Source: Pseudoalteromonas sp. MM1
GTDB lineage: Bacteria > Pseudomonadota > Gammaproteobacteria > Enterobacterales > Alteromonadaceae
DNA: 64,000 nucleotides
Assembly: GCF_030296835.1 (NCBI RefSeq)
Contig: NZ_AP027922.1
Span: forward strand, 558,001 to 622,000
Direction of reading: 5' to 3'
The notes under the pieces are model-generated. The model worked only from the letters and a program-made list of their open reading frames with translations, was not told where the DNA came from and did no database searches. The position numbers were made by a program, and so were the translations under genes. Below, piece after piece: positions 49,553-56,821 of the stretch. Each line of letters opens with the position of its first letter. Within the stretch, counting starts at the first letter, position 1.

Positions 49553-51805
49553 TTAATTATTAAGAAAATACGGTCTACGGTAGCCAAAAATACCTTGTTG
49601 TAATAATTTTTGTGCATCGTAACGGCTCTTACTGCCAAGTCCTTTTAATACAAAGTTTAAACTAATACCTGAATCAAAAGTGGCTTGTTGCTGCCCGATA
49701 GACTGATTTAAATCGGTTTCAATCTGGCGGTGGCCAGTAATTTGGATTGCCCAACAGCATGACTCATACTGTAATCCGCTTAAAAATTCGATGCTTCGAT
49801 TATTTTCAAGGTCCCGGTGGTAGCTTGCAATAAATTGCCACTGCTCACTAATTGGGATGCTTGTAAATACACCCGTTTGCTCGATTGTATTTCCTGAGAC
49901 ATCATTTGCATAGCGATGGTTCAATTGAACTAGCTCATTATTGTCACCTTTGTAATCGAGGGTGACATTTGACTGGATCATTTGCTTACCATCCGTGTCG
50001 TATTGCATACCCGCTGACAAGTACCAACGGCGGTGCCAATGTAGCATCGTTTGCGCTGCAAAAAGCGCGTTGTAGTTTGTCTGAGAGTCTAAATCTTGTT
50101 CAGTCGGTTTAGCCGAATCGTTTAGGTAAAAAATTTGGCCCGCGCTAAAGTTAAATACTTCTTCGTGTTTGTTATCAAATAAGCGTGTTGTTGCACCTAA
50201 CGTAAATTGGTTAGCTGCGGCTATGCGGTCTACACCTGAAAAGCGCGTATCTCTAAATAGGCCAAAAAAGTCATCCTGTAAGCGGGTGGTGTCAAATAGG
50301 CCTATCTCAGATTGATCTTTATTCGGTGTATATAAATATTGTATTTGCGGCTCAAGGGTTTGAATGCCATCTTCAAAAAAATAGGAGGTGTCGCGTTCAA
50401 AATTAAGCTGCGAATACAAACGCACTTTAGGCAAGGTACGTGAAACGCTATCACTATATTGGGTACCCGTTAAATTTCCGCTTTGCTTGTAGTTCGTTTG
50501 TAATAAGCTCACTTCAGAGAGAAACGACCATGCATGCGTAGCATAGTCAAAGCGTGCTTTTGGCTCAATGTGCACACGGGTCGCGCTATCGATGGCAACT
50601 TCAGATGAATCATTAGTGAAGTGGCTCACTTCGCCAGATAAACTAAAGTCAAAGTTATCAAAACGCCACGGGGCGGTTTGTGTAAAGCTGATTTGCGGGA
50701 CCGCTGCATACGACTCTAAGTGGTCGCCCAGTACTTCAAAGTTTTGAAATTTAATATCGGTACGCCATGTATCACCAAGGTGAGTCACAGAGCCAGTACG
50801 ATAAAGCTGGGTATCAGTTTTATTTGCATAATTGGAGTTTAAGTCAGTAATGTAGTTATCATCACTAACATTAGTTACATCTATATTGGCGCGCCAGTCT
50901 TCACTTAAATAGCTTTGTTGCTGCCAATGAAACATGTAACGCTCATCAAGGCTTGGCTCCGAATCATCACTATCTAAGTATTCAATACCGACTAAGCCTT
51001 CATGTTGCTCACTGAGGTATCTAAACTCGGTTTGCAATTGTAAGCCTTTGCGCGACATATAACGAGGTGTAATGGTAGCGTCAAAATTAGGCGCAATATT
51101 CCAATAATAAGGTGTAACAGTTTCAAGGCCGTAACGGTCGGAGCTTGAAATACTCGGTGTTAATAAGCCCGACTTACGTCGCTCATCAAGCGGAAACGTA
51201 AAATAAGGTAAATATAAAACAGGGGTATCAAGAATACGTAAAACGGCGTTATAGGTTTCGCCCCAGCCTTCTTCACGAGAGAGGTTAATTTCGTCGGCTT
51301 CTATTTCCCACACGGGTGTATCGCTTGGACAGGTAGTAAAGCTTGCATTCATTAACAATAAGCCAGACTCATTGACGGTGAGTTTTTCGGCGCCACCTTT
51401 ACCTTGTTGTGCGGTTAAGCTGTAATCGGCACCCAATAGGCTTATTTGTGAATTATTTAAATCGGCATTTAAACCTGAGCTGTTTACTAGGCTTACACGG
51501 TCTTGATAAGTAATTGGCCCTGTTGCATTAAGTAAACCACGCTGTTTATCTATAAGCGCAGTTTGTGCGGACAAACTCATATCAAGGGTGTTAATATCAA
51601 CATTGCCGGTAAATTCAGCGCTTTGTGTGCCTAGGAGCTCTACATCGTCAGCTTGTATATCAACCGAACCTACCGCTAAATTGGGTAGAGGTTGCCAAGC
51701 TCTGGTTTGCATTGAAATGCCACATAAATTGTGTGCCAGTTCAGTTTCGGCAAGCGATGGTGCGCTAATTACGCCTAGCATCAATATGCCCCAGGTTTTG
51801 CTCAT
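49553..51805 (-). CDS. lptD: LPS assembly outer-membrane protein LptD
   Basis: LptD (OstA/Imp) is the outer-membrane barrel that inserts LPS into the outer leaflet. A signal peptide is followed by the Cys of NLCGISM (about 28) and the OstA/LptA-like jellyroll (VDIQADDVELLGTQSAEFTGNV, about 48-69). A TTCPSDTP Cys (about 158) comes next. The C-terminal barrel has the YESCCWAI Cys pair (about 690), so the disulfide set is complete. The 750-aa length fits. It is the first gene of the lptD-surA-pdxA-rsmA-apaG-apaH run. Confidence 0.97.
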   Translation of the reverse strand: MSKTWGILMLGVISAPSLAETELAHNLCGISMQTRAWQPLPNLAVGSVDIQADDVELLGTQSAEFTGNVDINTLDMSLSAQTALIDKQRGLLNATGPITYQDRVSLVNSSGLNADLNNSQISLLGADYSLTAQQGKGGAEKLTVNESGLLLMNASFTTCPSDTPVWEIEADEINLSREEGWGETYNAVLRILDTPVLYLPYFTFPLDERRKSGLLTPSISSSDRYGLETVTPYYWNIAPNFDATITPRYMSRKGLQLQTEFRYLSEQHEGLVGIEYLDSDDSEPSLDERYMFHWQQQSYLSEDWRANIDVTNVSDDNYITDLNSNYANKTDTQLYRTGSVTHLGDTWRTDIKFQNFEVLGDHLESYAAVPQISFTQTAPWRFDNFDFSLSGEVSHFTNDSSEVAIDSATRVHIEPKARFDYATHAWSFLSEVSLLQTNYKQSGNLTGTQYSDSVSRTLPKVRLYSQLNFERDTSYFFEDGIQTLEPQIQYLYTPNKDQSEIGLFDTTRLQDDFFGLFRDTRFSGVDRIAAANQFTLGATTRLFDNKHEEVFNFSAGQIFYLNDSAKPTEQDLDSQTNYNALFAAQTMLHWHRRWYLSAGMQYDTDGKQMIQSNVTLDYKGDNNELVQLNHRYANDVSGNTIEQTGVFTSIPISEQWQFIASYHRDLENNRSIEFLSGLQYESCCWAIQITGHRQIETDLNQSIGQQQATFDSGISLNFVLKGLGSKSRYDAQKLLQQGIFGYRRPYFLNN

Positions 51806-51906
51806 TTATCGACCTTAATGCTCTTTGGTTTATTATAAGCTAGACATAATAAAGGAAAACAATGGCAAATACAGTAATTGACCTATAAAAATAGACATCT
51901 TATATA

Positions 51907-52908
51907 ATGACACGCTTTGATAATTTACAACTATTTATAAATACGCACTTTGATGCTAAACCACACTCCTTAGTAGCCATTACTGGGGATGCCAGTTTTC
52001 GCCGTTATTACCGTTTAAGCTGTGCTGGAAAAGCGTTTATTGTGATGGACTCCGATCCAAAAAAAGTAAATAACGCGCCGTATATCTCTTTAAATAAAGT
52101 ATTCACCGATAACGGCTTTTTATTGCCTGAAATCATTGCAAGCGATGAAGAGCAAGGTTTTTTTGTGTTAAGTGACTTAGGAAATACACACTTAGCCGAT
52201 AAGCTCGATGAGCCAAATAGAGATGAATATTACAAACAATTAATACGTGTAGCGGCGAATTGGGCCAAAACGCCTGCATCAACAGCTATGCAAAATTATA
52301 ATAAAGAGTTTATTCACCTTGAGCTGAATATTTTTAGCCAATGGCTGGTGACTGATTTTATTGATTTAACATTAAGCACTGAGCAGCAAGCGCTTTGGCA
52401 GCAAAGCTGTGAGCTATTAACGCACGCTATGCTAGCACAGCCTACGGTCACAGTTCATCGTGATTATCACAGCCGAAATATTATGTATAGCAATGAGCAG
52501 TGGGCAATTATAGATTATCAAGATGCCGTGCGCGGCCCGCTGTGTTATGACTTAGTGTCGCTGCTACGCGATTGCTATTTTAAGTTGCCACAGGCACAGC
52601 TTAATCAACTGCTTAAGTACGGCTATGAAGAATTTAAGTCGCAAACATTAATAACAAATACCTCTTTTGAGCAGTTTAAACAGTGGTTTGATTTAACTGG
52701 TATTCAACGCCATTTAAAGGCAGCGGGAATATTTTGCCGGCTTTATTTACGTGATGGTAAAAACGGCTACCTTGATAATATTTTACCGACGTTAGATTAC
52801 ATTGTTGATGTTGCCAAGTCCTACCCAGAGCTTACAGCATTAAGTGAGTGGGTAAGCAGTACTGTTATACCGCAGGTAACACTAAAACTTGCAAAGGAGC
52901 GCACATGA
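51907..52908 (+). CDS. amgK: N-acetylmuramate/N-acetylglucosamine anomeric kinase
   Basis: This 333-aa aminoglycoside-phosphotransferase-fold kinase matches AmgK, which phosphorylates MurNAc at C1 in peptidoglycan recycling. The catalytic loop VHRDYHSRNIMY (about 177-188) and metal-binding IDYQDAVRGPLCYDL (about 196-210) are clear. It overlaps murU by 4 bp (ATGA). It is divergent from lptD by about 100 bp. A different small-molecule kinase role is possible, but murU linkage makes AmgK much the best call. Confidence 0.92.
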   Translation: MTRFDNLQLFINTHFDAKPHSLVAITGDASFRRYYRLSCAGKAFIVMDSDPKKVNNAPYISLNKVFTDNGFLLPEIIASDEEQGFFVLSDLGNTHLADKLDEPNRDEYYKQLIRVAANWAKTPASTAMQNYNKEFIHLELNIFSQWLVTDFIDLTLSTEQQALWQQSCELLTHAMLAQPTVTVHRDYHSRNIMYSNEQWAIIDYQDAVRGPLCYDLVSLLRDCYFKLPQAQLNQLLKYGYEEFKSQTLITNTSFEQFKQWFDLTGIQRHLKAAGIFCRLYLRDGKNGYLDNILPTLDYIVDVAKSYPELTALSEWVSSTVIPQVTLKLAKERT

Positions 52909-53567
52909 AAGCCATGATTTTAGCGGCTGGGCGTGGTCAGCGAATGATGCCGCTTACGCAAGCTATGCCTAAACCTATGCTAAAAGTGGCGGATAAACCG
53001 CTGATTGAGCACCATATTAATAACCTTAAAGCCGCTGGCATTACTAACATTGTTATAAACCTAGCTTGGCAAGGGGATAAAATAAAAAGCTATTTTAAAA
53101 ATGGCGCTGAGTTTGGTGTGAGCATTGAATATAGCCAAGAGGCTGAGGGCGGCCTAGAAACCGCAGGCGGAATTATTCAGGCGCTACCATTACTAGGTGA
53201 GCAATTTATTGTGATTAATGGCGATGTATATACTGATTACGATGTGAGTGCGCTTACACAGCTGCACCTGCAAGACGGCGAGGCCCACATAGTGTTGGTA
53301 GAAAACCCACCTCATAACGAAAAAGGGGATTTTGCGTTAAGTCACTTATCGGCTGAGAGCCAAAAGTATACGTTTTCGGGAATTAGCCGTTACCACGCTA
53401 ATTTTTTTAAAGGGTTAGAGCCTGGCATACGCCCGCTTGGGCCAATATTGAGAGAAAAGCTCGCCCAACAGGTTATCTCAACTGAGCTTTATATTGGTCA
53501 GTGGGACGATATAGGCACACCACAGCGGCTCACCCAGCTCAACGAGCGCATACAAAACACACTTTAA
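52905..53567 (+). CDS. murU: N-acetylmuramate alpha-1-phosphate uridylyltransferase
   Basis: MurU converts MurNAc-1-P to UDP-MurNAc, bypassing de novo synthesis and so conferring intrinsic fosfomycin tolerance in organisms with this route. The start is the ATG at 52905 within the amgK stop region, giving 220 aa; an upstream open frame is an overlap artefact. Nucleotidyltransferase signature MILAAGRGQRMMPLTQAMPK (3-22), then KPMLKVADKPLIEHH, and VINGDVYTDYD (metal site). Confidence 0.93.
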   Translation: MKAMILAAGRGQRMMPLTQAMPKPMLKVADKPLIEHHINNLKAAGITNIVINLAWQGDKIKSYFKNGAEFGVSIEYSQEAEGGLETAGGIIQALPLLGEQFIVINGDVYTDYDVSALTQLHLQDGEAHIVLVENPPHNEKGDFALSHLSAESQKYTFSGISRYHANFFKGLEPGIRPLGPILREKLAQQVISTELYIGQWDDIGTPQRLTQLNERIQNTL

Positions 53568-53584
53568 TAGAGGCAGTTAATTAG

Positions 53585-54442
53585 ATGTGGGGAAAAATAC
53601 TCGGTTTTTGTTTTGGCTTTATGTTTGGCAAAATTTTTGGCGCCATTTTAGGTTTATACCTCGGCCATTTATTTGATAAAAGCCTAAAAAACGACTTTGA
53701 TAAAGCCGGGGGCTTTTCAGGTTTGTTTAAAGGTGATGATGTAAACGAGCGCCAAGCGTTGTTTTTTTCGAGCTGCTTTGCGGTTATGGGGCATATTGCA
53801 AAGTCGAACGGTCGCGTAAGTGAGGTGCATATAAAAGCGGCAAGTATGTTTATGGATGAAATGGGGCTAAAGGGCGATGAGCGCCGCGAAGCTCAGCATG
53901 CATTTCAATCAGGTAAAGATAGCGACTTTTCGATTAAAGAAACAGTGCATGACTTTAAAGAACGCTTTGCAAAACGTTACGACTTACTGCAACTGTTTTT
54001 AGAAATTCAAATTCAAATGGCGTTTTCTGATGGTGTGCTCGCCGAGCAAGAAAAACAGCTGTTACAAGAGGTAAGTAAGCAATTAGGTATTTCTAAAACC
54101 CATTTTGCTTTTATTCTTAAGCGCTACCAAGCTGAATTTAGTTTTAGACAGCAGCAACAACAGCATAGGCAGCAGCAAGGTCAAAGTAGCAGTTACCGTG
54201 AAGGGTCTGGCCATCATGTGCCCCCTAATAACAGCATGAACCGTTCACAAGCCTTGGCTTTATTAGGGTTAAATAGTGATGCAACGCAACGAGACATTAA
54301 AGTAGCGTATCGTAAATTAATGGCGCAGCATCACCCTGATAAATTAGTATCTCAAGGGCTGCCTAAACACATGATGGAAGTGGCGGTTAAAAAAAGCCAA
54401 GACATACAAGCAGCTTACGAGTATTTAAAAAAGGCGGCGTAA
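53585..54442 (+). CDS. djlA: Membrane-anchored co-chaperone DjlA
   Basis: DjlA is a DnaK co-chaperone anchored by one N-terminal glycine-rich membrane segment (GKILGFCFGFMFGKIFGAILGLYLG, 3-27, with the family's Gly-spaced dimerisation pattern). A TerB-like helical domain follows (about 55-180), then a Gln-rich linker, and a C-terminal J domain (about 220-285) with the HPD motif in AQHHPDKL. The 285-aa length is normal. It follows murU by 17 bp and overlaps the convergent DUF3530 gene by 18 bp. Confidence 0.95.
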   Translation: MWGKILGFCFGFMFGKIFGAILGLYLGHLFDKSLKNDFDKAGGFSGLFKGDDVNERQALFFSSCFAVMGHIAKSNGRVSEVHIKAASMFMDEMGLKGDERREAQHAFQSGKDSDFSIKETVHDFKERFAKRYDLLQLFLEIQIQMAFSDGVLAEQEKQLLQEVSKQLGISKTHFAFILKRYQAEFSFRQQQQQHRQQQGQSSSYREGSGHHVPPNNSMNRSQALALLGLNSDATQRDIKVAYRKLMAQHHPDKLVSQGLPKHMMEVAVKKSQDIQAAYEYLKKAA

Positions 54443-55360
54443 AAAGCCGTCTATTTCTTTGCTTAAACGTGCATGTTGCTCTGGCGCATCACGCAGGCCA
54501 AACAGTTGGCGCTGGCGGTAATCAAATTTAGCATTACGATTTACCCAGCGCTGACGGTTTTTTAGGCTCATAAGTATATCGGTATTATCATTTGCATAGT
54601 AAATATCAAGTAACGCTGGGGTAACCAGTGATGTGGTTTGGCTTAAACTTTCATTACGCTGTGTATTGGGTAAATAACTGCTTAAGCTAATAAATGCATT
54701 AATTTGCGAGTCTGGAAAATCTGCATAGTACTCCATTAACACACCCGCACTGGCTCCTTGGGCTATCACTACAATATTATTAGGCTCGCTCATAGCACGT
54801 TGATAAAGTGCCTCATAACGCAATATTAAGTTAGTTTTATAGTTGTTAAGCACCGCATTACTTACCGAGTCAATTGCATTTACATAGTGCGGCTCAGTAT
54901 TGGGCTTTGGTGCTTCTGACTCGCTATTTTTTTGCTCAGTTTGCTCTTGCGCCGCGTTTTGTTGCGCTTCGCTAGGGGCTTGCATATCGCTGGCTTGCCA
55001 ATCTATGTCAGGCACTGTCATCGCGTAAGTGGTATAACCTAAATTATTCAGCTCCTTTCGAAGATAGCTCATGCCAGTGTTATTACTTGGAGTTGAGTTC
55101 CAATCGGGTATAAGTAACGCAACCCCTCTAAAGTCGCGGCTCATATACTCGCTGTAAAGGCTTAAAAACTCGGTATCACCAGCAAGTATTGGCTTTATTT
55201 CATCATTTGGTAAGAAACGTTTTATATCAGTGTTTTCTATTGTCGACAGGGCGGGCGGCGAAATATGATCAATTGCATTACTAGGGCTGCCAATTAACAA
55301 CCCACAAGCCAGCAGTAGGTTAACTAATACGGGTTTTAAAAATCGCGCTAATATCATCAC
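54425..55360 (-). CDS. DUF3530 family secreted protein
   Basis: This 311-aa exported protein is of the DUF3530 family. It has a signal peptide (FLKPVLVNLLLACGLLIGSPSNA), an FRGVALLIPDWNSTPSN block (about 73-89), a Gln/Glu-rich low-complexity insert (about 125-152) and a VVIAQGASAGVLMEYYADFP block (about 197-216) that looks like an alpha/beta-hydrolase nucleophile elbow. Function is unknown; a hydrolase-like fold is an inference from the elbow and the LDIYYANDNTDI loop. Confidence 0.75.
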   Translation of the reverse strand: MMILARFLKPVLVNLLLACGLLIGSPSNAIDHISPPALSTIENTDIKRFLPNDEIKPILAGDTEFLSLYSEYMSRDFRGVALLIPDWNSTPSNNTGMSYLRKELNNLGYTTYAMTVPDIDWQASDMQAPSEAQQNAAQEQTEQKNSESEAPKPNTEPHYVNAIDSVSNAVLNNYKTNLILRYEALYQRAMSEPNNIVVIAQGASAGVLMEYYADFPDSQINAFISLSSYLPNTQRNESLSQTTSLVTPALLDIYYANDNTDILMSLKNRQRWVNRNAKFDYRQRQLFGLRDAPEQHARLSKEIDGFLRRLF

Positions 55361-55414
55361 AAGCTCTAATAAATACCATTACTTAGCTATCGGCGCGAAG
55401 GATAAAAAGTTTAG

Positions 55415-56065
55415 TTAAAAATCAGGCTCGGCTTCAAAAGTAAGCACTTGCTCGCTCACAGGGTGCTTTAGTTGAAGCATTTGAGCATGCAGTTGTAAAC
55501 GCGGTGCAGCTGCAAGCGCCTCTTTGTGGGCATAGAGCCTGTCACCTAAAATAGGATGACCAAGGCTTAACATATGTACACGTAATTGGTGGGATCGCCC
55601 TGTAATGGGTGTTAGCTCCACGCGGGTAGCAAATGCTTCGCGCGTGAGTATTTTGTAATGCGTAAGCGATGGTTTGCCATTTTCATGATCAACCATTTGT
55701 TTAGGGCGGTTAGGCCAATCGCAAATAAGCGGTAAATCTACAGAGCCATTTTCTTCAAGCTGCCCATAAACACGCGCAATATAACGCTTTGCTGTTTCGC
55801 GTTCTTGAAATTGCATACTTAAATGCCTATGCGCTGCTTTATTCATGGCCAAACACAGTATGCCTGAGGTTGCCATATCTAAGCGGTGCACTATTTTAGC
55901 TGTAGGAAAAACACGGTTAACGCGGCTAATTAAGCTATCGGCATGTTTTGGATCTTTACCTGGGACGGTTAAAAGTTCGCTGGGCTTATTAACGATGAGC
56001 AAGTCGTCATCTTGATACAGTATTGTTAAATACGGACTCATTGGGGGATTGTAGTTAACTAACAC
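55415..56065 (-). CDS. rluA: Dual tRNA U32 / 23S rRNA U746 pseudouridine synthase
   Basis: RluA makes pseudouridine at U32 of several tRNAs and U746 of 23S rRNA. The catalytic block HRLDMATSGIL (about 60-70) is intact, preceded by NKPSELLTVPGKDPKHADSL and followed by TPITGRSHQLRVHM. There is no S4 domain, as expected for RluA, and the 216-aa length fits. The true start may be the second Met (MSPYLTILY, 56041). Confidence 0.92.
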   Translation of the reverse strand: MLVNYNPPMSPYLTILYQDDDLLIVNKPSELLTVPGKDPKHADSLISRVNRVFPTAKIVHRLDMATSGILCLAMNKAAHRHLSMQFQERETAKRYIARVYGQLEENGSVDLPLICDWPNRPKQMVDHENGKPSLTHYKILTREAFATRVELTPITGRSHQLRVHMLSLGHPILGDRLYAHKEALAAAPRLQLHAQMLQLKHPVSEQVLTFEAEPDF

Positions 56066-56160
56066 GGCCGACCTCAGTAATTTTGCAGGGCGCTATTTTA
56101 GTGGAGCGAGCGCAAAGCCTCAAGGGAAAAGGTAAAAGTTTAATTGCATGCTTTTTAATC

Positions 56161-56178
56161 TGGTGTAAAATTACACCA
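56161..56178. promoter_or_regulatory. Palindromic operator upstream of parDE
   Basis: TGGTGTAAAATTACACCA is an inverted repeat with 8-bp arms and a 2-bp centre, about 24 bp before the antitoxin ATG. It contains a TGTAAAAT -10-like box. Ribbon-helix-helix antitoxins usually repress their own operon through such sites. Confidence 0.7.
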
Positions 56179-56201
56179 ACCTAAAGTTATGGGAACATAT
56201 T

Positions 56202-56429
56202 ATGGCAAGGCAAAGTATTTCACTTACTGAACAAAATGATTTATGGCTACGTAATCACGTTGAAAACATAGGTGATTATGCTAATAAAAGTGAATTGGTG
56301 AACGATTTAATTCGCCGTGCAAGAAGGGCTGAAGCTATAAACAGTAAGCTTGCTCACTCAGAAAAAAGCGATTTTAACGCTCAATCTGCCGATCAAATGT
56401 TAGTAGAATTTAAAGCAAGCATTAAGTAG
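56202..56429 (+). CDS. parD: ParD-family antitoxin
   Basis: This is a 75-aa ribbon-helix-helix antitoxin. The N-terminal strand MARQSISLTEQNDLWL is followed by helices with YANKSELVNDLIRRARR (about 27-43), the ParD/CC2985 pattern. The C-terminal half is a charged, likely disordered toxin-binding segment. GGGAA precedes the ATG and a palindromic operator lies upstream. Its stop overlaps the toxin start by one base. Confidence 0.92.
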   Translation: MARQSISLTEQNDLWLRNHVENIGDYANKSELVNDLIRRARRAEAINSKLAHSEKSDFNAQSADQMLVEFKASIK

Positions 56430-56716
56430 TGCGCACATTTAAGCTTTCAAACGATGCCAAAGAGGATTTACGTCGCATTTATCAATATGACTGTCACGCA
56501 TTTTCACAACAGCAAGCGGATAATTATTTTTATAGTTTCTTCTCTATGTTTGAAAAACTAGCAGCAAATCCTTATTCATACCAATCAGTTGATCATATAC
56601 GCACAGGCTATCGACGTGCCGTTTGTGGCTCGGACAGCATTTATTACAGAATTACAGAAACTGATGTTGAAATAATGGCTATATTAGGTGGCCAAGATAC
56701 AGATGAGTGGTTCTAG
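56429..56716 (+). CDS. parE: ParE-family toxin
   Basis: This 95-aa RelE/ParE-superfamily toxin is expected to poison DNA gyrase. Visible features are KLSNDAKEDLRRIYQYDCHAF (5-25), FSMFEKLAANPYSY (about 38-51) and a C-terminal YYRITETDVEIMAILGGQD (about 72-90). The start is GTG at 56429 inside the antitoxin stop (TAGTG). The pair appears intact and is followed by a terminator. Confidence 0.92.
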   Translation: MRTFKLSNDAKEDLRRIYQYDCHAFSQQQADNYFYSFFSMFEKLAANPYSYQSVDHIRTGYRRAVCGSDSIYYRITETDVEIMAILGGQDTDEWF

Positions 56717-56726
56717 AGGTGAATGT

Positions 56727-56755
56727 AAAAAGCACGGCCTGTAAACCGTGCTTTT
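56727..56755. terminator. Terminator between parE and rapA
   Basis: AAAAGCACGG faces CCGTGCTTTT, 10 bp after the parE stop, between convergent genes. Confidence 0.8.
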
Positions 56756-56782
56756 AAAATTGTAGTTTAGCTACACCTGATC

Positions 56783-56810
56783 TAACGACTGACAGCTATA
56801 AACTGAAAGC
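56783..56810 (+). repeat. Short decayed heptamer run
   Basis: TAACGAC, TGACAGC, TATAAAC and TGAAAGC are four consecutive 7-mers that fit the general heptamer pattern but are no longer identical. They lie 11 bp from the rapA stop codon. Confidence 0.5.
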
Positions 56811-56821
56811 TCAAAAAAACC

